64,000 nucleotides of DNA from assembly GCF_000374865.1 (NCBI RefSeq), contig NZ_KB895455.1, positions 186,001 to 250,000 on the forward strand. The letters run 5' to 3'. This document shows, piece by piece, positions 53,834 to 62,920 of the stretch. The notes below the pieces were generated by a model. The model did no database searches, was not told the origin of the DNA, and saw only the letters and a list, made by a program, of their open reading frames with translations. The position numbers and the translations under genes were made by a program. Numbering within the stretch: position 1 is the first letter of the stretch; every line of letters begins with the position of its first letter. This DNA is from Arthrobacter sp. 135MFCol5.1 (GTDB lineage: Bacteria; Actinomycetota; Actinomycetes; Actinomycetales; Micrococcaceae).

Positions 53834-54757
53834 ATGACCACCGCAAAAGTTTCCGCCCCCGCCCGGCCCGCCGCCCGCCGTCGTCCGTTCAGCTGGCGCC
53901 GCGCCGCCGCCTGGGCCCTCGTTGCCCTCGCAGTCGCCGTATCGGTCCTCCCGTTCTACTGGATCCTGCGGACGGCGCTGTCCACCAACGGATCCCTTGC
54001 CGGCAACGCCACCAACCTGCTCCCGGCGGACTTCAACCTCGGCGCCTTCAAACGGGTCTTCGGCCTGCAGTCACCGGAAGAAGCTGTCGCCGAAGGCGGC
54101 TCCGGAGCCCAGATCGACTTCTGGAGCTACCTCCGCAACTCCGTGCTCTTCGCCTCCATCACCACCACCGGGGCCGTGTTCTTCAGCGCCATGGCCGCCT
54201 ACGCGTTCGCCCGGTTGCGGTGGCGGGGACGGAACCTGGTGTTCAGCCTCTTCCTGGCCACCATGATGGTGCCGCCGATCTTCACGGCACTGCCCAACTT
54301 CCTGCTCATCAAGAACCTGGGCCTGCTCAACACCCTGGCGGGGCTGGTACTCCCCTATATCTTCATGACCCCGTTTGCCATCTTCTTCCTGCGGCAGTTC
54401 TTCCTGAACATGTCCCGCGAGGTGGAGGAAGCGGCCATGCTCGACGGCGCCAAGCACCTTCGGATCTTCTTCCAGATCATCCTGCCCAACGCCGCAGCCC
54501 CCATCGCCACGCTGGCCCTGCTCACCTTCATCGGCCAGTGGAACGAGTATTTCTGGCCGCTGCTGGTGGGCCAGGACGAATCCGTCCGCGTCCTCACGGT
54601 GGGCCTGGGCGTCTTCAAATCCCAGTCGCCGCAGGGCGCGCCGGACTGGTCCGGGCTGATGGCCGCCACCCTTGTCTCCGCCCTGCCGGTCCTGATCCTG
54701 TTCGCCGCGTTCGGCAAGAAAATCGTCAACTCCATCGGCTTCTCCGGCATCAAGTAA
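53834..54757 (+). CDS. Sugar ABC transporter permease, MalG type (alpha-galactoside)
   Basis: A 307-residue CUT1 permease. EAA loop EEAAMLDGAKHLRIFFQIILP, helices AAWALVALAVAVSVLPFYWI and LVSALPVLILFAAFGKKIV. It works with the preceding permease. Short gap to the binding-protein gene (84 bases). Confidence 0.9.
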   Translation: MTTAKVSAPARPAARRRPFSWRRAAAWALVALAVAVSVLPFYWILRTALSTNGSLAGNATNLLPADFNLGAFKRVFGLQSPEEAVAEGGSGAQIDFWSYLRNSVLFASITTTGAVFFSAMAAYAFARLRWRGRNLVFSLFLATMMVPPIFTALPNFLLIKNLGLLNTLAGLVLPYIFMTPFAIFFLRQFFLNMSREVEEAAMLDGAKHLRIFFQIILPNAAAPIATLALLTFIGQWNEYFWPLLVGQDESVRVLTVGLGVFKSQSPQGAPDWSGLMAATLVSALPVLILFAAFGKKIVNSIGFSGIK

Positions 54758-54841
54758 TACCCCTTCCCGCGTAACCCACCCGTCCCATCCCCGGCGCCGG
54801 GCCATGGCGGCCTGCCCGGAAGCACTGTGAAAGGAACACCC

Positions 54842-56182
54842 ATGAAAAAGAAAGCACTCACCTCCCTCGCCGCCGCGGCAGCCGCTGTCCTGGCGCTGTC
54901 GGCCTGCGGAGGCGGCGGATCCGCCGAGGCCGGCAAGGGCGAAATCAACTACTGGCTGTGGGATGCCAACCAGCTCCCGGCGTACAAGCAGTGCGCCGAC
55001 GACTTCCACAAGGCCAACCCGGACATCACCGTCAAGGTCACCCAGCGCGGCTGGGACGACTACTGGGGCACCCTCACCAACGGCTTCGTGGCGGGCACCG
55101 CCCCGGACGTGTTCACCGACCACCTGGGCAAGTACCCGGAATTCATCAAGAACAAGCAACTGCTCGCCCTCGATGACGCGGTCAAGAAGGACAACATCGA
55201 CACCAGCATCTACAACTCAGGGCTTGCGGACCTCTGGGTGGGCCAGGACGGCAAGCGGTACGGCCTCCCCAAGGACTGGGACACCATCGCCCTGTTCTAC
55301 AACACCAAGCTCGCAGCCGACGCCGGCGTCACCCCGGAACAGATGGCCAACCTGAGCTGGAACCCCCAGGACGGCGGCACGTACGAAAAGACCATCGCCC
55401 ACCTGACCGTGGACAAGAACGGCAAGCGCGGCGACGAAGCCGGCTTCGACAAGAACAACGTTGCCGTCTACGGGCTCGGCCTCAACGGTTCCGGCTCCGG
55501 CCAGGGCCAGACCGAGTGGAGCTACCTGACCGGAACCACCGGCTGGACGCACACGGACAAGAACCCGTGGGGCAAGCACTTCAACTACGACGACGCCAAG
55601 TTCCAGGAAAGCATCGACTGGTTCGCGGGGCTCGTGGACAAGGGCTACATGCCGAAACTTGAAACCACGGTGGGCGCCAGCATGGCGGACACCTTTGCCG
55701 CCGGCAAGTCCGTCATCAACGCCAACGGTTCGTGGATGATCGGCCAGTACACCGGCTACAAGGACGTCAAGGTGGGCATCGCCCCGACGCCCACGGGAGT
55801 CGACGGCAAGCGCGCCAGCATGTACAACGGCCTGGCGGACTCCATCTACGCCGGCACCAAGAAGCCGGACGCCGCCATCAAGTGGGTGGAATACCTGGGT
55901 TCCGCAGCCTGCCAGGACGTGGTCGCTGCCAAGGCCGTCGTCTTCCCCGCCATCAAGACCTCCGCCGACAAGGCAGTGGAAGCGTTCAAGGCCAAGGGCG
56001 TGGACGTGACCCCGTTCAGCCAGCAGGTCAAGGACGGCACCACATTCCTCTACCCGATCGCGGACAACGCCGCCAAGGTTGACGGCATCATGAAGCCGGC
56101 CATGGACGCCGTGGTGTCCGGCAAGGCCAAGGCCAGCTCCCTCACCCAGGCCAACGACCAGGTCAACGCCCTGTTCAAGTAA
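54842..56182 (+). CDS. Sugar-binding lipoprotein (alpha-galactoside importer)
   Basis: A 446-residue solute-binding protein. Signal: MKKKALTSLAAAAAAVLAL with lipobox LSAC. The mature part begins INYWLWDANQLPAYKQCADD. The ligand is probably an alpha-galactoside, given the following GH36 gene. Start ATG has AAAGGA upstream. A GC-rich hairpin follows it. In this locus the binding-protein gene comes after the permeases, unlike the 46338 operon. Confidence 0.9.
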   Translation: MKKKALTSLAAAAAAVLALSACGGGGSAEAGKGEINYWLWDANQLPAYKQCADDFHKANPDITVKVTQRGWDDYWGTLTNGFVAGTAPDVFTDHLGKYPEFIKNKQLLALDDAVKKDNIDTSIYNSGLADLWVGQDGKRYGLPKDWDTIALFYNTKLAADAGVTPEQMANLSWNPQDGGTYEKTIAHLTVDKNGKRGDEAGFDKNNVAVYGLGLNGSGSGQGQTEWSYLTGTTGWTHTDKNPWGKHFNYDDAKFQESIDWFAGLVDKGYMPKLETTVGASMADTFAAGKSVINANGSWMIGQYTGYKDVKVGIAPTPTGVDGKRASMYNGLADSIYAGTKKPDAAIKWVEYLGSAACQDVVAAKAVVFPAIKTSADKAVEAFKAKGVDVTPFSQQVKDGTTFLYPIADNAAKVDGIMKPAMDAVVSGKAKASSLTQANDQVNALFK

Positions 56183-56224
56183 CCCATCCAACGTGGCTGC
56201 GTATGTGGTCGCAGCCACCGGCCC

Positions 56225-56261
56225 GGGCGCCGCCGTCCTCCTCCTCGCGGCGGCGGCGCCC
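56225..56261 (+). terminator. GC-rich hairpin between binding-protein and GH36 genes
   Basis: GGGCGCCGCCG (56225-56235) pairs with CGGCGGCGCCC (56251-56261) around a pyrimidine-rich loop of 15 bases. Outer bases (CCGG/CCGG) extend the stem. It may modulate expression of the downstream GH36 gene. No U-run is present. Confidence 0.55.
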
Positions 56262-56333
56262 GGCCACCCCTTCCCGGATTTCCCTCCTGTGCGTAACTTA
56301 AGACGCAACGCTGAACACTGAAAGAGACCTCCT

Positions 56334-58523
56334 ATGGATCCCCTGTATCTCCGTTCCGCCGGCACCAGCCTGCTGATCAGCTTCGACAGCGGGGAGGCCG
56401 AGGTCATCCATTGGGGCGCCGACCTGGGTTCGGAGCTGCCGGACCTGGGCTTCCTGGCCGGACCTATCGGGCACTCTTCGGTCGACGCGCGCGTAACGTC
56501 CGGCCTCCTCCCCCAGGCGTCCTCCTCGTGGCGGGGCCGCCCCGCCCTCCGCGGCCACCGCATCACCGGCAACGGCCCCGGCTTCGACTTTTCCACCCGC
56601 CTCCGCGTCACGTCCGTCCACGCCGAGGGCCGCACCGCCACGATCGGCCAGGCCGACCTCGACGCCGGCATCAGCGTCTCCACCTCCCTGACGCTGCACG
56701 ACGGCGGCCTGCTGGAACTGCGCCACACCGTCACCAATGACGGCACCACCCCGTTCCAGGTGGACGAGCTGGCAACCGTCCTCCCGGTGGCCCCCGACGC
56801 CGTCGAACTCCTGGACCTCACCGGCCGCTGGTGCCGGGAACGCCACCCGCAACGGCAGCGCATCCAGCAGGGCACCTGGGTCCGGACCGGCCGGCACGGC
56901 CGCACCGGGCACGACTCGTCACTGATCTTCGCCGCAGGCACCGAGGGCTTCGGCAACCGGCACGGCAAGGTGTGGGCGACCCACCTGGCCTGGAGCGGCA
57001 ACCACGAACAGTTCGCGGACACCATCGGCGATGGCCGCACCGTGATCGGCGGCTCGGAGCTGCTGGGGCCGGCCGAGGTCATCCTCGAACCGGGCGCCGG
57101 CTACACCACACCGGCCCTTTTCGCCGCCTACTCCGGCCATGGCCTGGACGGCATCAGCGAGGCGTTCTACAGCTGGTTCCGTGCCCGGCCGCACCATGTG
57201 CTGCCCGCCGCCTCCACAGGACTGCCGGCCGGTAAACCGCGCCCGGTGGTGCTGAACACGTGGGAGGCAGTGTATTTCGACCACAACCTGGACACGCTGA
57301 TCGAACTGGCTGATTCCGCGGCGGACCTTGGCGTGGAGCGCTTCGTGCTCGACGACGGCTGGTTCCGCGGGCGCCGCGACGACCACGCCGGGCTGGGCGA
57401 CTGGTACGTCGACGAGACGGTGTGGCCGGACGGCCTGACCCCGCTGATCGACGCCGTCACCTCCCGTGGCATGGAATTCGGCCTCTGGGTGGAGCCGGAA
57501 ATGGTCAACCTGGATTCGGACGTGGCCCGTGCGCACCCGGAATGGATCGTGGGTCCTTCCGCTTCGGCGCACAAGGACGGCGGCCGGCTGCCCCTGGAGT
57601 GGCGCAACCAGCACGTCATCGACCTGGTGAACCCGGAGGCCTGGCAATACGTGTTCGACCGGATCTCCGCGCTCCTGTCCGGCAACAACATCAGCTACTT
57701 GAAATGGGACCAGAACCGGGATCTCGTGGAACACGGCCATGCCGGCCGGGCCTCCGTCCACGAGCAGACCCTTGCCGCGTACCGGCTGTTCGATGAACTC
57801 CGCAAGGCCCATCCCGGCGTCGAAATCGAGAGTTGCTCGTCCGGCGGCGCCCGCGTGGACCTGGGCATCCTGGATCGGACCGACCGCATCTGGGCCTCGG
57901 ACTGCAACGACGCGCTGGAGCGGCAGACAATCCAGCGCTGGACCGGCGTGGTGGTCCCGCCCGAGCTGGTGGGCAGCCACATCGGGCCCACCACCTCCCA
58001 CACCACCGCCCGCACCCACGACCTCTCGTTCCGGGCCATTACCGCCTTGTTCGACCACTTCGGGATGGAATGGGATGTCCGGGGCGTCCAAGGCAAGGAG
58101 CGGGAAGAGTTGCGGCGCCTGGTGGGGCTGTACAAGGAACACCGGGGCCTGGTCCACAGCGGGCTGCCTGTCCACGCGGACATCGCCGATGACGCGTTCC
58201 AGCTGTACGGCGTGGTGGCCCCCGCGCCCGTTGAAGGCACGACGGCGGCGCTGTTCGCCGTCGTGGGCATGCGCACCTCGGCATCCGAGACCCCCGGCAG
58301 GATGGGCGTTCCCGGGTTGGACGCGGAGCGCAGCTACCGGGTGGAGGCCGTCTTCCCCGCACCGGTGGACGCCGACTACGCCCACACCTTCACCCAGGTC
58401 CAGCCTCCGGCCTGGCTTTCGGGCGGCGCGGTTGCCACCGGACGGTTCCTCGCCGAAGTGGGGCTGCCCATGCCCATGTTGAACCCGGAGCACGCGTTGC
58501 TGTTCAAGGTCACGGCCCTCTAG
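56334..58523 (+). CDS. Alpha-galactosidase, glycoside hydrolase family 36
   Basis: A 729-residue GH36 enzyme with an N-terminal beta-sandwich and a central TIM barrel. The nucleophile Asp459 is in YLKWDQNRD and the acid/base Asp523 in [21 protein letters not shown] and [13 protein letters not shown] are conserved. It hydrolyses terminal alpha-galactosyl residues of melibiose or raffinose-type sugars in the cytoplasm; no signal peptide is seen. An alpha-N-acetylgalactosaminidase specificity cannot be excluded. Confidence 0.9.
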   Translation: MDPLYLRSAGTSLLISFDSGEAEVIHWGADLGSELPDLGFLAGPIGHSSVDARVTSGLLPQASSSWRGRPALRGHRITGNGPGFDFSTRLRVTSVHAEGRTATIGQADLDAGISVSTSLTLHDGGLLELRHTVTNDGTTPFQVDELATVLPVAPDAVELLDLTGRWCRERHPQRQRIQQGTWVRTGRHGRTGHDSSLIFAAGTEGFGNRHGKVWATHLAWSGNHEQFADTIGDGRTVIGGSELLGPAEVILEPGAGYTTPALFAAYSGHGLDGISEAFYSWFRARPHHVLPAASTGLPAGKPRPVVLNTWEAVYFDHNLDTLIELADSAADLGVERFVLDDGWFRGRRDDHAGLGDWYVDETVWPDGLTPLIDAVTSRGMEFGLWVEPEMVNLDSDVARAHPEWIVGPSASAHKDGGRLPLEWRNQHVIDLVNPEAWQYVFDRISALLSGNNISYLKWDQNRDLVEHGHAGRASVHEQTLAAYRLFDELRKAHPGVEIESCSSGGARVDLGILDRTDRIWASDCNDALERQTIQRWTGVVVPPELVGSHIGPTTSHTTARTHDLSFRAITALFDHFGMEWDVRGVQGKEREELRRLVGLYKEHRGLVHSGLPVHADIADDAFQLYGVVAPAPVEGTTAALFAVVGMRTSASETPGRMGVPGLDAERSYRVEAVFPAPVDADYAHTFTQVQPPAWLSGGAVATGRFLAEVGLPMPMLNPEHALLFKVTAL

Positions 58524-58539
58524 CAGCTGCTGTGGGCCC

Positions 58540-58583
58540 GCTGCCCGCCGCCCCTACCAACGTAAGAATGCGCGGCGGGCAGC
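58540..58583 (+). terminator. Terminator-like inverted repeat after the GH36 gene
   Basis: Perfect 12-bp arms GCTGCCCGCCGC (58540-58551) and GCGGCGGGCAGC (58572-58583) with a 20-base loop. It lies before aroQ, 23 bases from its start, and so may also affect aroQ leader structure. Confidence 0.55.
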
Positions 58584-58605
58584 ACCAACCGATAGATTTG
58601 CACGC

Positions 58606-59070
58606 ATGACTGAAGCCTCCTCCACTGTCGAAGCCGGCCGCGGCACCATCCTCGTCATCAACGGCCCCAACCTGAACCTGCTGGGCACCCGGGAACCGGA
58701 GAAGTACGGCACCTCAACCCTTGCGGACGTGGAGCAGCTGGCAGCCTCCGCCGCCGCCAAGCACGGATTCGCGGTGGAGTGCGTGCAGTCCAACCATGAG
58801 GGTGTCCTGCTGGATGCCATCCACGCGGCCCGGGGCGCCGCCGCAGGAATTGTCCTGAATGCCGGCGCCTTCACACACACGTCCGTGGCGCTCCGTGACG
58901 CCCTTGCTGCTGTGCAGCTGCCCGCCGTCGAGGTGCACATCACCAACGTGCACCAGCGGGAAGAGTTCCGGCACCACTCGTACCTGTCGCCGGTATGCGC
59001 CGCGGTGATCGTGGGCGCCGGCGTGTTCGGCTACAAACTCGCCATCGACTACCTGGCCGAGGTCCTGTAG
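58606..59070 (+). CDS. aroQ: Type II 3-dehydroquinate dehydratase
   Basis: A 154-residue enzyme of the shikimate pathway: 3-dehydroquinate to 3-dehydroshikimate. The signature [17 protein letters not shown] contains the catalytic Arg and Tyr. [16 protein letters not shown] and [18 protein letters not shown] with catalytic His are intact. It is a type II enzyme, unlike the AroD form. Convergent with marP. Confidence 0.94.
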   Translation: MTEASSTVEAGRGTILVINGPNLNLLGTREPEKYGTSTLADVEQLAASAAAKHGFAVECVQSNHEGVLLDAIHAARGAAAGIVLNAGAFTHTSVALRDALAAVQLPAVEVHITNVHQREEFRHHSYLSPVCAAVIVGAGVFGYKLAIDYLAEVL

Positions 59071-59110
59071 CCGGCAGCCCTGGTTCTTCACTCCCTGGCT
59101 TCCGGCAGCC

Positions 59111-60295
59111 CTACTTCTGGATGCACTGCCCGGAGGAGACGGGCGCGGACAGGGTGGGCGCCTGCTGGGCCACGGGGTTCAGGTCGCTCATGGTGATGGC
59201 GAATCCCACTTCCGCGTCCGAGGTTGCCTTGGCAAAGATCACGCCGGCCACCTGGCCGTCGGTGGTCAGCAGAGGGCCGCCCGAGTTCCCCGGCTGCACG
59301 TCCCCCGCCAGGCGGTAGATGTCTTCCGGCGACGGGTTGTTTCCGTAAATGTCCGGCACCAGCACGGTGGCGATGTCCTGCACCGTGGCCGGCTTGGACT
59401 GGAAGGGCCCGCCGTGGGGGTACCCGGCGAAGGCGGCCTGGCTGCCGCCGGGCAGGTCGCGGCTCAGCGGCAGGGGCTGGGACGGAAGGTTGTCCACCGC
59501 CAGGACTGCCAGGTCCCGCTTGGTGTCGAAGTAGACCACACGCCCCGGCATCGCGCCGCCGTCGGGCATCTCCACGACGGGCTGCGACACGCCCGCCACA
59601 ACGTGCGCGTTGGTGACCACGCGGCCCTGGGACACCACGAACCCGGTACCGGTCTGGTTCTGGCCGCATTCGTACGCCGTGCCGGCGATCCTCAGGACCG
59701 ACTGGGCTGCCCTGTTCAAGGCCGGAGTGTTGGTGCTGGCGTTGGGCACCTGGACCGGCTGGCCTTGGTCCAGGCCTTCGAACAACGTGGGTATACCGTT
59801 GCCGATCACCGTGGACCGCAGCTCAGCCATGGTCGCCTTGACCGGGGTGGGCGTGAGCCCGTCGATGAACCGGATCACCTTGGATTCAGCCAATTGCTGC
59901 GACACGACCGGCACGCCCAAGGAGCTGACGCTGAAGGCCAGCATGGACATGACCAGCGCGGACACCACCAGGTTCAGGGCCCCGCCCACCAGCCGGTCCA
60001 CGGCACGCAGCGGCCGGATCCGCATGGCACCGCGGATTTGCCGGCCCACCATGGTGCCCAGCCCGTGGCCCAGGGCCATGAGGACGACGGCGGCCGCGAT
60101 GATGGCGGTCAGCCTCCATCCGGAGTCCGGAACGAAGGTGCTGACCAGGGGTACGGCAAAGAACGCCGCGACGGCGCCGGCCGCGAAACCGGCCAGGCCG
60201 CCGACCGTGACCAGGAACCCATTGCGGAGGCCGTAAACCAGGTATGACAGCAGCGCCAGGATCAGGACGAGGTCCAGGACAGTCAAGCCGACCAC
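59111..60295 (-). CDS. MarP-like membrane serine protease
   Basis: A 394-residue protein. Residues 1-160 are a CvpA-like domain with four membrane helices (LVLILALLSYLVYGL and others). Residues 190-394 are a trypsin-like protease on the outer face. The triad: His231 (TNAHVVAG), an Asp in KRDLAVLAVD, and Ser338 (GNSGGPLL). The mycobacterial relative Rv3671c (MarP) is needed for acid and oxidative stress. GTG start. It is divergent from the Crp gene. Confidence 0.9.
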   Translation of the reverse strand: MVGLTVLDLVLILALLSYLVYGLRNGFLVTVGGLAGFAAGAVAAFFAVPLVSTFVPDSGWRLTAIIAAAVVLMALGHGLGTMVGRQIRGAMRIRPLRAVDRLVGGALNLVVSALVMSMLAFSVSSLGVPVVSQQLAESKVIRFIDGLTPTPVKATMAELRSTVIGNGIPTLFEGLDQGQPVQVPNASTNTPALNRAAQSVLRIAGTAYECGQNQTGTGFVVSQGRVVTNAHVVAGVSQPVVEMPDGGAMPGRVVYFDTKRDLAVLAVDNLPSQPLPLSRDLPGGSQAAFAGYPHGGPFQSKPATVQDIATVLVPDIYGNNPSPEDIYRLAGDVQPGNSGGPLLTTDGQVAGVIFAKATSDAEVGFAITMSDLNPVAQQAPTLSAPVSSGQCIQK

Positions 60296-60491
60296 AAAGG
60301 CTCCTTATTAAACAGTTGAACCCCCATTCTAGTGGCGGACACTGACAAACTTCTGTGGGCTTCAACGCCCTCCCATTGACCCGGATCCGGTTGTTCACGG
60401 GCGTTTCGGCTGCCAAGTTCGTCACAGAACCTTGAAAATTCTGAAACAATGGCTCAAGCGCCACAGCCGATACTTTTACTCAGGAGATTTC

Positions 60492-61169
60492 ATGGACATC
60501 GAGGTACTGCGCCGAGCACCCCTTTTCGCCACGCTCGACGACGACGCATTCCGTCTGCTGACGGACGAGCTCACCGAGGTGGACCTTTCCCGCGGCGCAT
60601 CCGTGTTCCGCGAGGGCGACCAGGGTGACCAGCTCTACTTCATCGTCTCCGGCAAGGTGAAACTCGGCCGCACGTCCCCGGACGGCCGGGAATCCCTGCT
60701 CGCCATCCTCGGCCCGGGCGAACTCTTCGGCGAGATGGCCCTCTTCGACCCCAGCCCCCGCACCGCCACCGCCACCGCGGTCTCGGAAACCCGGCTGGCC
60801 GGGCTCAAGAATGAGAGCCTGAACACCCTGCTGCGGACCCGCCCCGAGGTTTCCGCCCAGCTGCTGCAGGCCCTGGCCCGCCGCCTGCGCCGCACCAACG
60901 ACTCCCTGTCCGACCTTGTCTTCTCGGACGTTCCGGGCCGCGTGGCCAAGGCCCTGCTGGACTTGGCGGACCGCTTCGGCCGGCCGGCAACCGACGGCGT
61001 CCTGGTGGCACACGAGCTGACCCAAGAGGAACTGGCGCAGCTGGTGGGCGCGTCCCGCGAAACCGTCAACAAGGCCCTCGCCGAGTTCGTCCAGCGCGGC
61101 TGGCTCCGCCTCGAAGCCCGCGCCGTGGTCATCCTGGACATGCAGCGCCTCCGCCAGCGCTCCCGCTAG
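60492..61169 (+). CDS. Crp/FNR-family cAMP-type regulator
   Basis: A 225-residue regulator of the GlxR/Crp class. The cyclic-nucleotide domain has LGPGELFGEMALFDPSPRTATATA, with the Glu and Arg that bind cAMP. The C-terminal winged helix has LTQEELAQLVGASRETVNKALAEF. It likely binds TGTGA-N6-TCACA sites. Two candidate sites occur in this window, at 43952 and 46296. Start ATG after CAGGAGA. A strong terminator follows. Confidence 0.9.
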   Translation: MDIEVLRRAPLFATLDDDAFRLLTDELTEVDLSRGASVFREGDQGDQLYFIVSGKVKLGRTSPDGRESLLAILGPGELFGEMALFDPSPRTATATAVSETRLAGLKNESLNTLLRTRPEVSAQLLQALARRLRRTNDSLSDLVFSDVPGRVAKALLDLADRFGRPATDGVLVAHELTQEELAQLVGASRETVNKALAEFVQRGWLRLEARAVVILDMQRLRQRSR

Positions 61170-61175
61170 GACCTA

Positions 61176-61209
61176 CGAAAAAGGCCGCCCCGAGGGGCGG
61201 CCTTTTTCG
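61176..61209 (+). terminator. Intrinsic terminator after the Crp gene
   Basis: Arms 61176-61191 and 61194-61209 are perfect complements: AAAAAGGCCGCCCC on the left and GGGGCGGCCTTTTT on the right, with a very short loop and a T-run on the right. This is the clearest terminator of the window. Confidence 0.92.
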
Positions 61210-61265
61210 TGCCCGGAAACAATACCGGCCGAGTCCCAGGCTTCGACAGGCTCAACCGCCTGGCG

Positions 61266-62177
61266 TCAGCGTTCGCGCTGGTGGTCCCCTGCCACGGTCT
61301 TGGCGGCCTCGACCTCAAGCATCAGCTTGCCGTCTTCCTCCACCAGGACCGGCTGGTACACGTGGGGTTTGCGCTTGTAGCTCAGGTAGGCGATGCAGCC
61401 GTTGGCGGCCGCCATCTTTTCGATCATGATCTCCGAGCCGGGGACCAGCAGCTCGCCCAAGGGCCGGCCCACGGTGTTCTCCTGGCCGGCCTCGTCGCCG
61501 AGTGCGGTGGTATTCCTTTCCTGCACCACCTGGGCCGCGTTGACCCACCTGCCCCAGACGCCCTTGCCCTCAAGCAGCGAGGGTTCCTGGCCCAACGGGA
61601 CGGTGGCGGCAAAGTAGCGGGTATCGAACCGGCGGTGCGCAAAATCCGGGCTGCGCCAGTTGACCAGGGATTTGAGCAGGTCCGTACGCAGCGAGAGGCC
61701 ACGCTTGCCCAGGACCTGGGCAAGCGTCTTCTCCTGGTCCGCGACCGCGATGCGGGCACGCATCCACTCGGACGAGGATGTGGCTTCCACGGTGTTGGAC
61801 ATGTCCGGACCGGCCAGCAGGATGCCCGTCTCTTCGAAGAGTTCCCGGATGGCGCCCACCACGTGGCGCCGCGCCAGCCCGACGTCGGCCGTTCCCATCT
61901 GCTCGGCCCAATGCTGCGGCGAGGGGCCAAGCCAGCCCATGGCGTCGTCGTCGGCCGGGTCGAGGGAACCGCCGGGGAAGGCGAGGACGCCCAGCGGCGA
62001 GGAGCCGGGCCGGTAACCCAGCCAGGTCTCCAGGCCGGTGGGGGAATCACGCAGGAGGACCACGGAAGAGGCGTAGCGCGCGGCCCGGGGAGTCCGTTCG
62101 CCGTGTTCGAGCCAGCTTTGAGCCGCCCCTTCAAGGTCCTGGGGAAGTGCAAAAAGGCGTCGTGCGAGGTGAGGCAA
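61266..62177 (-). CDS. NUDIX hydrolase
   Basis: A 303-residue protein. The NUDIX box is split over FPGGSLDPADDD and AIRELFEETGILLAG, with the REx2EE core kept. The insertion between the two parts resembles NUDT19-like or large CoA-type hydrolases. The substrate is unknown. The start is TTG (MPHLARRLF), which is uncertain; an in-frame ATG is not available close by. It follows ridA. Confidence 0.8.
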   Translation of the reverse strand: MPHLARRLFALPQDLEGAAQSWLEHGERTPRAARYASSVVLLRDSPTGLETWLGYRPGSSPLGVLAFPGGSLDPADDDAMGWLGPSPQHWAEQMGTADVGLARRHVVGAIRELFEETGILLAGPDMSNTVEATSSSEWMRARIAVADQEKTLAQVLGKRGLSLRTDLLKSLVNWRSPDFAHRRFDTRYFAATVPLGQEPSLLEGKGVWGRWVNAAQVVQERNTTALGDEAGQENTVGRPLGELLVPGSEIMIEKMAAANGCIAYLSYKRKPHVYQPVLVEEDGKLMLEVEAAKTVAGDHQRER

Positions 62178-62192
62178 GGGAAGTGACCGGTC

Positions 62193-62726
62193 CTAGCTGA
62201 ATTCGGCGATCAGTTCGACTTCCACGGGAGAGTCGAGCGGAAGAACGGCAACGCCGACGGCGGAACGTGCGTGCTGCCCGGCGTCGCCGAGGACACGGCC
62301 CAGCAGCTCAGAGGCGCCGTTGATAACGGCGGGCTGGCCCGTGAACGACGGGTCGGAGGAGACAAATCCGACCACCTTGACGATGCGGGTGATGCGGTCC
62401 AGGTCGCCGATGACGCTCTTGACCGCGGCCAGGGCGTTCACGGCACACACGGCGGCATACTTCTGGGCGTCTTCGGGGGACACCGTGGGCTCGTCGGCGA
62501 ACCCTTCGGTGCCGGCGGACACCTTGCCGGTAGCTTCGAGCTTGCCGTTAATGAACGGCAGCTGGCCGGAGGTGTACACGTGGTTGCCGGAGACGATGGC
62601 GGGGACGTAGGACGCCACGGGAGCGGCGACCTCCGGGAGCGTGATGCCAAGTTCCGCGAGGCGCTGCTCGACGGCGGATGCCGGCGCCGTTGCGGCGCCG
62701 GAACCGGCTTCTGCGGGGGTGCTCAT
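62193..62726 (-). CDS. RidA-family protein
   Basis: A 177-residue protein. The RidA fold (YjgF) hydrolyses reactive enamine/imine intermediates such as 2-aminoacrylate. Recognisable blocks are YTSGQLPFINGK, AVNALAAVKSVIGDLD and PLDSPVEVELIAEF. The conserved Arg of the usual RidA active site is not obvious near the C-terminus, so it may be one of the Rid subfamilies without deaminase activity. Adjacent to the DUF4177 gene with a 1-base gap. Confidence 0.85.
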   Translation of the reverse strand: MSTPAEAGSGAATAPASAVEQRLAELGITLPEVAAPVASYVPAIVSGNHVYTSGQLPFINGKLEATGKVSAGTEGFADEPTVSPEDAQKYAAVCAVNALAAVKSVIGDLDRITRIVKVVGFVSSDPSFTGQPAVINGASELLGRVLGDAGQHARSAVGVAVLPLDSPVEVELIAEFS

Positions 62727-62727
62727 G

Positions 62728-62883
62728 CTACTGCTTCTCCCTCTTGAGGTAGGCGACAAGCCCGTTGCCGTCGGGTCCGGGAACCACTTGGACAAGCTCC
62801 CAGCCGTCCTCCCCCCACTGGTCCAGGATCTGCTTGGTGGCGTGAATAATGAGCGGAATCGTCGCGTACTCCCATTTGGTCAT
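62728..62883 (-). CDS. DUF4177 small protein
   Basis: A 51-residue protein (MTKWEYATIPLIIHATKQIL) of the DUF4177 type, with GEDGWELVQVVPG in the middle. Function unknown. It is the first gene of a leftward operon with ridA and the NUDIX gene, and the same order is found in mycobacteria. It diverges from the penicillin-binding protein gene; only 37 bases separate their starts. Confidence 0.75.
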   Translation of the reverse strand: MTKWEYATIPLIIHATKQILDQWGEDGWELVQVVPGPDGNGLVAYLKREKQ

Positions 62884-62920
62884 GAGAGAAAGCGTAGCCC
62901 TTGCCGGTAAAGTGGAAAAC

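Noticed and set aside
60411..60426. CRP site in front of the Crp gene (TGCCAAGTTCGTCACA).
   Set aside because: Only one half matches and two bases of the other are wrong; too weak to list.
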